NCBI GenBank assembly: GCA_023055425.1
Contig: JALGPY010000035.1
Coordinates: 3,153,501 to 3,217,500, forward strand
Direction of reading: 5' to 3'
Source: Linanthus parryae
Lineage: Eukaryota; Streptophyta; Magnoliopsida; Ericales; Polemoniaceae
DNA: 64,000 nucleotides
Of the stretch, positions 56,981 to 64,000 are shown piece by piece. Below the pieces are notes generated by a model. It made no database searches, was not told where the DNA came from, and worked only from the letters and a program-made list of their open reading frames with translations. Position 1 is the stretch's first letter. Each line of letters opens with the position of its first letter. Made by a program: the position numbers and the translations under genes.

Positions 56981-57480
56981 ACCCACAAGCAGAGGAGAGA
57001 CAATTCCACAGATCAGACTCCCACCAACCACAATCAAACCCTAAAACAGAAAAATTCAGGCAACAGAGCAAATTCATATCATGGTCAAAATCCCCAGTGA
57101 AGCTATCAAGTGAATTGAATGCAGAATCACAACACAGAGAGAGACTACGTTGTTGGGGAGGAAGAAGAGAAATTGACGGGGCCTTGTGGTTGGTGTTGCT
57201 GATGCAAATTCAAGGCCAGAGAAAACCCTAAACCGCTGAAAGGCCGTCGCCCAGGAACCCAACTGCAGCATCATCGCCGCAGACCGAGTTCCACCGTCGC
57301 CCAGGAAGACGCAGAATTGTTTCCGGCGGCGGCTTTGAGCCTGTGCGACAACAATCGCCCCAAATTGCATGGCTCACTATGTTCTTGGTCGCCAAGGAAG
57401 CGAGGAGACACCGCCACAACTCCTCTCTCTCTCCGTCTGAAGAAAAGTGAAGCACAACGTGCAGCTACAGTCATCAAATG
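56981..57480 (-). promoter_or_regulatory. Captured 5' UTR / promoter-proximal segment
   Basis: On the minus strand a CT-rich leader (TCAGACGGAGAGAGAGAGGA), a GC-rich first-exon-like stretch (57230-57440) and a T-rich intron-like part follow each other. This resembles a plant gene's transcription start region. It lies about 350 bp inside the Helitron's 5' end and would drive transcription through the captured exons. No long coding frame is convincing. Confidence 0.4.
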
Positions 57481-57896
57481 ACGAGGGTATTTTCCTACAG
57501 CCTAATTACGGTAACACCAAGGCCATGCAGCGGTAAATAGCTATGCGACCGAAGGGTGTATCCGTAATTGCTCTCGGGGGCAGAAGCTGTAAAACACAGG
57601 GGCACTTTCCCAGTAGAATAATTACATGAATCCAAAGCCGAACCACTGTTAATAGCAAAGCCCCTAAAGGGTGTTCGCGTCACTGGACTTAAAGGCATTC
57701 ACAACCAAATAACATGGCTCACTGCTATTGGTCCACAGCAGCAAAAAGGGTGATGTGGCGCTAACGTGGACGAGGGGATGATCTCTTTTATATAAGGTAG
57801 TAGGAAAAGTGGTAGGCTTTTAAACTTATCGACCAACTTTTTTTACCACCTCCAAGTATTGTTACAAACGCACCATTAACATGCGCATCATGTCTT

Positions 57897-59070
57897 TTTT
57901 TTTTCACCAGCAACGAAAGATTTATAAATAAAAACAGTTACAATACGAATGGGGCATATCCCAAAGAACGGAAAAGCAAACAAACAAGGCCAACCTCTTA
58001 CCAAAAACTAACCACTGTCTATGTTACACAGACCAATCCAAATGGATAACAAGCTCAAAGGCTACCATTAAACAACCCTAAGCATAACAGATTCGGCCCA
58101 GGAGGCCCAAGAGCCTCTGAACTTCTCGTCAAAGCGCCTCAGGGACAGCCCTTAAAATAAAGGCCCAAGGCCAACAACCTGCCAAACGAACCACCAAGCT
58201 GGCTGCGCACGGACGGGGACAAGCGGACCACCAGACCGTCTCGACACGGAAACATCACTACCAGCCTCCACAAGCCAGCACAAGGGTTGGTGCCACGTGA
58301 GCCAAAGAGGGCCAGACCCATCACCCGGGAAGCCGAAACAGATGCGGCACTCAGTAGTGTCGGTGTGCGGTGAGGGGACTGCTCCGGGGGGCTTTCCAAG
58401 GCCGAAGTTCAGTCTAGGAAAGGGGAAGGGGGAGGGGGCAGCCCCACAATCGGGGGAGGGGGCAGCCCCACAATCGGGGGAGGGGGGGGGACGGCTACTT
58501 GAGGCCAGATCTGATATCGGGAAGGGGAGGTGGTGAGAACAGGGGGCAAAGGCTCAAATGGTGAAGCCAAGACAAGGGGAGGGGCCGGTGGAGGGGATGG
58601 CAGAGAGGAGGCGACGGCAGACAGTGGCGGCGAAAGCAGAGGCAGGCGGCGACGGTGGGGAACACGACGGCTTCCATGGCGGCGGGGCGGCGGGACTTCG
58701 AACGGGCATGACGGGAGAAGCGGCGATAAGTGAGGAAGTTCAGGGTAGTTGAAAGCACATACCTGGAGTCCTAGTTGGACGTCGAAGAGGGGCGCTCCCG
58801 ACTTCGATTCCGGCGGGGAGCCGGAGCTGCACGATTCCGTAGCTAGCCGGCACGGGCGGAGATGCCTCGATTGGCGCCGGTGGGAGCGGATGTGGCTGAA
58901 GACAATGGTGGTGAGGGTGGAGGGGGCGAGGGGACTGACTAGCGGAGGGGGTCGGCTAGCAGCTCCATGGAGGAGCCGCCGCCGCCAGGGGAGTTACAGA
59001 TCTAGGGTTTGTGGTTGGGGAAGAGAAGAGATGTTTTTAGAGAGAGAGAGTTTTAAGGTTACTTGAACTG
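57897..59070 (-). mobile_element. LINE-derived retroposon with 14-bp target duplication
   Basis: A minus-strand insert of about 1.17 kb is flanked by exact GCGCATCATGTCTT at 57883-57896 and 59071-59084. Its poly(A) tail (plus-strand T run at 57897-57904) follows TATAAATCTTTCGTTGCTGG, and upstream lies GGGATATGCCCCATTCGTAT, typical of plant LINE 3' ends. The 5' two thirds are GC-rich with no recognised domain; ORF1 and ORF2 are missing. A GC-rich 25-bp unit (GGCAGCCCCACAATCGGGGG) is repeated in tandem at 58438-58485. Confidence 0.75.
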
Positions 59071-59084
59071 GCGCATCATGTCTT

Positions 59085-60339
59085 CTTATTTTTTGAGAAT
59101 AAAGCATCATATCTTCTGCCACTCTTAGCTTAAAAGAGAACCCCCTCCTTCTTAAATAAAAAAAAAAGGAAAGAGAGAGAACTCCCTAAAAGAAAACCAA
59201 AAAAAAGGACAACTTAAAAGAGAACGATGGTGTGTGTGTTTCTAACCGGGGCTTTCTAATACTTTTTTGGACATGTATTGCCCCGGCCAAATCTAACCAA
59301 TGCCACAATGGGCCTGTTTGGATGAGCGGAATTAAGAGCGATTTGGCTAAAGATCTACTTTTATCTGGGGTGTCTGAATAGAGTAGATTAAATCAAATTT
59401 TTGTAACTTTTGTAATAAAATTAATAATATAATATTAAAGAAACATGTGATTTATCAGAAAATGAGCAAAAGTAGGTGTTTTTTTGTACTACTTGCTTTG
59501 TGGGTGATGGGTGGTGAAAAGGCTGAGGTGAATGGCTAAACAGGTACGGTGATGGGAGAAGAATTCTAGTCAGTTTTTGTTGTAACTAACCAAGTGGTCC
59601 ACTCATAAATTGACACATGTACATGCAATTGCTAAATGCCAACAACAATCAGAGTAATGTCACTTTCACCAGTACTTTGTGCAATAAAGGTCCGGATAAA
59701 ACAAGAATTTCCAGATTTCTGCCCCATGTGCCGGAATTCCAGGTCGGACAATTCCGGAACCCTACATTTTTTCGGAATTCCGGACTTTTTGAAGATTGTT
59801 GACTAAAATTTTCAAATTAATGACAATTCATTTCCTCTCTACTTCCTCTGATCCCAACACACCCAATGTACTCTCTTCTTGAAACTGACGCATCGCCCAG
59901 TTCGGGTAATTTGTGAGTTAAGATCTCCTTAGAAGTCGGGGCTCTCTTGATTAGGGATGATAATACGGTCCAATCCGATCGGAGATTCAAGCTATCCGAA
60001 CCGAATGATCACGTCTGAATCCGATCCAATTGAAAATTGAACGAATTTTGATCCGAAAAGCCACAGACCCATCGGAGATCCGACCCGATCCAATCCGACG
60101 TGTAAGTGGTACATAAATATGCCCCTATTTTATCCTCACTTGCACTTCCAAGAAGAATAAAATAATAACTCTAATCCACAAACTTTTTTCTTTTGTGTTT
60201 TATGTTTCTTAACTTACAAAACATGCCTAAGAGTAGGCAATAGTGTTTATTTATAGCATTTCAAAAAAATAGTGTTTATTTATTTATTATGTTGTTTTTT
60301 TGCGTTTTGTTGCAAAACCAAAACGAATGAACATATGGG
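59085..60339. other. Intergenic stretch with DNA-element debris
   Basis: No gene was seen. GGGCCTGTTTGGATGAGCGG at about 59310 and GGCTAAACAGGTAC at about 59533 could be decayed inverted ends of a MITE. At 59954-60105 TAGGGATGATAATACGG and repeated ATCCGA/GATCCGA words resemble a degraded hAT-type element. Confidence 0.3.
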
Positions 60340-60492
60340 CAATGAATATTCTTTTTCAAAAGATATGGCTGGATGGAGAAAGGTAACAATCAATGAAACT
60401 AAAACCAATACTTTCATACTGGAAATTTCAGGACAAGGTTCCGATGGACAGGGTTCTTGCAGGCGGCCCCTGGATCTTCGACGGGAATATAT
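60340..60492 (+). pseudogene. DUF4283 fragment interrupted by copia C
   Basis: Around 60430-60490 one frame reads FQDKVPMDRVLAGGPWIFDG NI, the VLxGGPWxFDG motif of DUF4283 in plant LINE ORF1 proteins. A frame change lies just before it. Coding similarity stops where the copia C LTR begins at 60493. Confidence 0.6.
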
Positions 60493-61931
60493 TGTTAGGA
60501 ATAGATGCCCTAGAGGCAATCTTGTTTAGTATGAATATTATTTAGGTTAGAATAATCATTGTATTATTTAAGGAGATATTTAATATAATAAAGTATTTAG
60601 ATTACAATGTGTTATTTATCTTAAATATCCCTGGTCAATTATATTGATTAACAGGATGATCAACTATAGACTAGTATGTGGGTAGATTGATATGGAGATA
60701 TCAAGTATATCACATGGGTATGCATTAGGGGTAATTTCATACTGGATTGACCCACTAACGAGAAGGCTACATACAAGTTATGTAAAGTCACAAGTGCTTC
60801 TCGTTGTGACAATGTTATTGTGGTCCATACACTTGAAGTCACTAGATCATCTAGTTGTGTAGTATCGTGTTTTGGTATCATCAAACGCTACACCGTGAGT
60901 GGATAAAAATAAATGTGTTAATCGGACACAATAGGAAGCAAGGTTAGAGATGGTAGTGATGTAGAGAGGATTTTTCCCTCCCACATAACGGGAGCAAATA
61001 TCCGCGGTCACTCGAAGGGTAGTGCTTATGGAATGTCTTGCCAGACTCAGATAAATCAATATAGGATATTGATGTTATCTGCATGGATAAGACTATTCCC
61101 AAGATCGAGAAACTATGGATTGGATATACGAGTGTGACTTGTATGTCTCGTGTCCAGTCCGGATATGGAGACAAAGGGATAATACAATGCGGTAACATTG
61201 GTCACTAGGTTTGTCGGATTACTGACTATTCCTATTAGTTAGATGGCGGGAATGTGTTGCTAGACACCGCTCCATGTTAGTAATTGTTACTACCAACTAA
61301 GTAAAAATCTATAGGGTCACACGTTCTATGGATTAAACTAAACTTGGGAATTAATTAATATGATTAATTAAATAGAATGATCAATACGCAATCACATGCA
61401 AACTTAGTAGGACCGATTTACAATGTAGACTAATCTGTGTATGGACAGGATTAGTATTGGGGTTATTATGTAGTTAATAAGAAGTTATTAACTATATAAA
61501 GAGCACTCCTAGCTTATTTTCTCAAGTGAGTGTCATAATTGTTATCACACTAGGAGAGAACAAAGCAAGGAGAGAGCCAACAAAGGAGGCCGAACCCGAC
61601 CCCCCCCCCCCCATCTCCCCGTCCGCCCCTCCTCTTGTCGTCGGCCTCGTGTAGGCGCGGCATTGGGTGTCCGTTTTGCGTGATTCTTATTTTTCCTCCT
61701 TCAATCAATTGCTAGCAAAAAGAGATTGAAAGGACTCTAGCTCTGATCCTAGGGGTGGACTATCTATAGAGACGTGGATGCTATTTCACGTGAAGTCATC
61801 CAAGGAGACAAAAAGGTATCGGATACTATCCCTTACCATCGTTATGATGTCTAGTCCTGTGATCCTTGGAGGGTCTTGAACGGATAATTACTTAATTTAT
61901 TCCGCTGTGAATCCGTTATCAAAACCATACA
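60493..61931 (+). repeat. Copia C 5' LTR
   Basis: 1439 bp, starting TGTTAGGAATAGATGCCCTA and ending AAAACCATACA. It has the same internal landmarks as the copia B LTR: GGATTGGATATACGAGTGTG, ACACCGCTCCATGTTAGTAA, and a C-rich block at about 61600-61612. Confidence 0.9.
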
Positions 61932-61932
61932 G

Positions 61933-61945
61933 TTGTATCAGAGCC
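61933..61945 (+). other. Copia C primer-binding site
   Basis: TTGTATCAGAGCC, one substitution from the tRNA-Met complement seen in copia B. Confidence 0.8.
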
Positions 61946-63567
61946 ATAGGTCGTAGAGCATAACGTGGTTTATGTGTTATTTTTCAGCAAATTATTACAC
62001 CATAATTGTGATTATTGCGTAAAACTGAATGATTAAGCATACTTATGCAAATTTGAATATGATTCTAACAAGAATGATCTAATTTTACATATGATGTAAA
62101 TATTAGTGAATTTGGATCACATATGATCTGAAATTTTGGATCCAGAAAACTAGGATTATGGCACAAATTAGGAAAAGGGTTTTCTCAATTTGAAAACAAG
62201 CAAATTTGGGCAACAAGGAAGGAGAAGGAGTTGTTTTGGAAACAACCCCTAGGGTTCGGCCCCCTAGGACCCCCCCCTCCTTGCCGCCCAAGAAACACGG
62301 CCGAAGCCCCAGCCGGGTCAGGCGACTGGCGGTTTCATCGCACGGGTTGGCCTGACCAGCCTAGGGTCGGCCAGGACGGCTCCTTGGTGTTCGGCCAAGT
62401 GGTTGGTGGACCCTCTTGGACCGTTTTGACCCTAGTACATCCAAAACAACTAAAATTGACCAAGCGCGTTAAAATTGGATTTTAATTGTATTATGTGCTT
62501 TTGTATGGTGGTTGGATGTGGCCTTAGATGTGGATGTTGAGATTATTTATTTTTGTGGTTTGTTTTTATTTTAATAAGTAATTAATTAGGTTTTACAGCC
62601 TGCAAGCCGGTCTTCTCCTCAACTTGTGAGGTCATTCTATTTAGTATAGTTGCTAGCTAGTATTAGGTAGTGTAGATGATAGCCACAACATGGAGAAGAA
62701 GCCTAAACAATTGAAGAACCACAAAGATGGCGGCATTCCACAAGCCAAAAGGTGCATGGACTAAAATATGGATGCACATGGAGATGAGCTTGCTATTTTT
62801 TAGGGCTTATAGATATTCTCATTGGCTTGGAAATATCTTAGTTTAGGAGGCGACATCCACATCACGTTTATTTTATTTTTTTGGTTGTTTATTTATTGTC
62901 TTGTTAGTTACTATTGGTGTATGGATGATGCATGCAAATTGGTAACAAGATAAAACAACCCGGATCTTTTATTTTGGGATTGCCCAATCCAAATAAGTAG
63001 ATCAGTTGATATGGATCAACAAAATAATTAAAAGGAAAAGGAAAATACCTCATATTGAATATTGCGTTTTCGCCTTCTCATTACTTAACACTCGTCATGA
63101 TTATGATTTATCAAGCTCGGGCTTGCCAAAGCAAGGCGACTTGATTCATCATAATGTGACGCGATGGCACAAGCCAGCAATGTGGAATTGTTGAAGTAAG
63201 AAGTTGGACGCAACTGGGCTAGTTCAATTGGATTGAAAGCCTAGAGGCAAACAATTGGAAGTATTTATGAAATAAATAAATAAGGAGTCATTTTCCCAAT
63301 TGAACCAAGAGTTGCATGGGATGCAATTGGAATTGCTCATGCCTATATAACTAATTTTTGGGTGACTTGCCAAAGCAAGCTCAAAAAGAAATGAAATATG
63401 GATCTTGGCCCACTAGAAAATATAATGATATTTTCCCCATTAATACGGAGGGTTGTTAAATCGAGAAAAATAGTGGGAGCTATGTTTAATAATCTAGCAA
63501 TTTTTAAATATAGTTATTTGTTCACAAAATATTAAAACTTGTATATTTCTCCTTTTGTAGAATTCCA
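61946..63567 (+). other. Copia C leader
   Basis: Non-coding leader of about 1.6 kb, homologous to 33269-34858. It ends TATATTTCTCCTTTTGTAG, seven bases before the gag ATG. Confidence 0.6.
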
Positions 63568-64000
63568 ATGGCAAACAATTCATCGAATTCATCACAATTC
63601 CTACGATCTGTCCTTGAGAAGGACAAGCTTTCTGGAACAAACTTTCTGAATTGGTACAGAAACTTGAGAATTGTTCTCAAGCAAGAAAAAAAATTGTACA
63701 TTCTAGAGGAGGAGGTTCCTGAGGGTCCAAAAATAATACTCCTGCAGCCCTAAAGGCATATTAAAAGATCGTTGATGGTGCTAATGATGTGGCATGCCTC
63801 ATGCTTTGCACCATGAGCTCTGAGCTTCAGAAGTAACATGAGAACATGGTTGCGTTTGATATGATCATACACCTGAAGTATCTCTTTCAAGAGCAGTGGA
63901 GGTTCGAGAGGTATGAAGTTTCCAAGGCATTGTTCAAATGTCATCTGTTAGACGGAAACCATGTTGGGCCTCATGTAATGTGCATGATCGGGTACTTGGA
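63568..64000 (+). pseudogene. Copia C gag, truncated by stops and by the window
   Basis: The ATG at 63568 begins MANNSSNSSQFLRSVLEKDK, aligned with copia B gag. A TAA at 63751-63753 ends the first frame after 61 codons. The following sequence still resembles gag (VACLMLCTM; ERYEVSKALFK), with another stop near 63833. The rest lies beyond the window. Confidence 0.85.

Larger units (their letters stand above)
44570..57805 (-). mobile_element. Putative gene-capturing Helitron, 13.2 kb
   Basis: Read on the minus strand, the 5' end is TCCTACTACCTTATATAAAA, very like plant Helitron 5' ends. The 3' end runs GCCGCGCGGGGTGAGCACTAG followed by T, that is, a GC hairpin (CCGCGCGG), 8 bases, then CTAG with the expected T. 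No terminal inverted repeats or target duplication are seen. Inside, exon fragments of at least three unrelated genes lie in the same orientation as the element, with introns kept. No RepHel was found, so it would be non-autonomous. The base before the 5' TC is T, not the expected A, which is a weak point. Confidence 0.6.
60493..64000 (+). mobile_element. Ty1-copia element C, 5' half
   Basis: A third member of the copia A/B family begins here and runs off the window. The 5' LTR is 60493-61931. Its leader and gag start resemble copia B throughout, with many differences, so it is older or from another subgroup. The distal part lies outside the window. Confidence 0.9.

Noticed and set aside
58129..59066. 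Glycine- and arginine-rich ORFs on both strands
   Set aside because: They lie in a GC-rich retroposon and show only low-complexity composition.

Overview
The window looks like a repeat-dense stretch of a flowering-plant nuclear genome, probably a eudicot. The evidence is Ty1-copia elements primed by initiator tRNA-Met, a plant L1-type LINE with a DUF4283 ORF1, F-box/DUF295 genes, plant-type hAT, Stowaway and Harbinger elements, and spliced fragments of plant housekeeping genes. All statements come from reading the sequence by eye. Family names rest on recognised motifs, not database searches.

Layout. 1-11.98 kb: an old Ty1-copia element (here 'copia A') split by a complete 10.5-kb Sirevirus-type copia element at 344-10829. 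12-16.9 kb: relics of a minus-strand LTR element carrying a PTB-like RRM, a Ty3-gypsy tail with two abutting LTR copies, an RNase H piece, a Harbinger transposase and a hAT MITE. 17-24.6 kb: two minus-strand F-box/DUF295 genes or gene remnants, with a likely 2.9-kb Helitron between them. 24.7-31.0 kb: a full-length, decayed LINE with a 14-bp target duplication. 31.8-40.2 kb: a full-length Ty1-copia element ('copia B') with 1429-bp LTRs. 40.2-44.4 kb: a Harbinger-like element hosting a retroposon, and two hAT MITEs with exact 8-bp target duplications. 44.57-57.8 kb: the most interesting object, a putative 13.2-kb Helitron on the minus strand. It carries exon fragments of at least three unrelated host genes (plasma-membrane H+-ATPase, CCT chaperonin beta subunit, TRF-like telomere-binding protein) plus unidentified exons, all in one orientation. 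57.9-59.07 kb: a minus-strand LINE-derived retroposon. 60.5 kb to the end: the 5' half of a third element of the copia A/B family ('copia C'), inserted in a DUF4283 fragment.

How it fits together. Nothing here is an operon or pathway. The history is one of nested insertion, and most coding capacity belongs to transposons. Only the two DUF295 loci could be expressed host genes, and both have uncertain first exons. The strongest leads are the multi-gene Helitron, a CAAGGCCTTG-type palindrome repeated through both LTRs and the coding parts of the Sirevirus, the RRM-bearing LTR relic, and copia B, whose polyprotein frame is interrupted by five stop codons but no frameshift.
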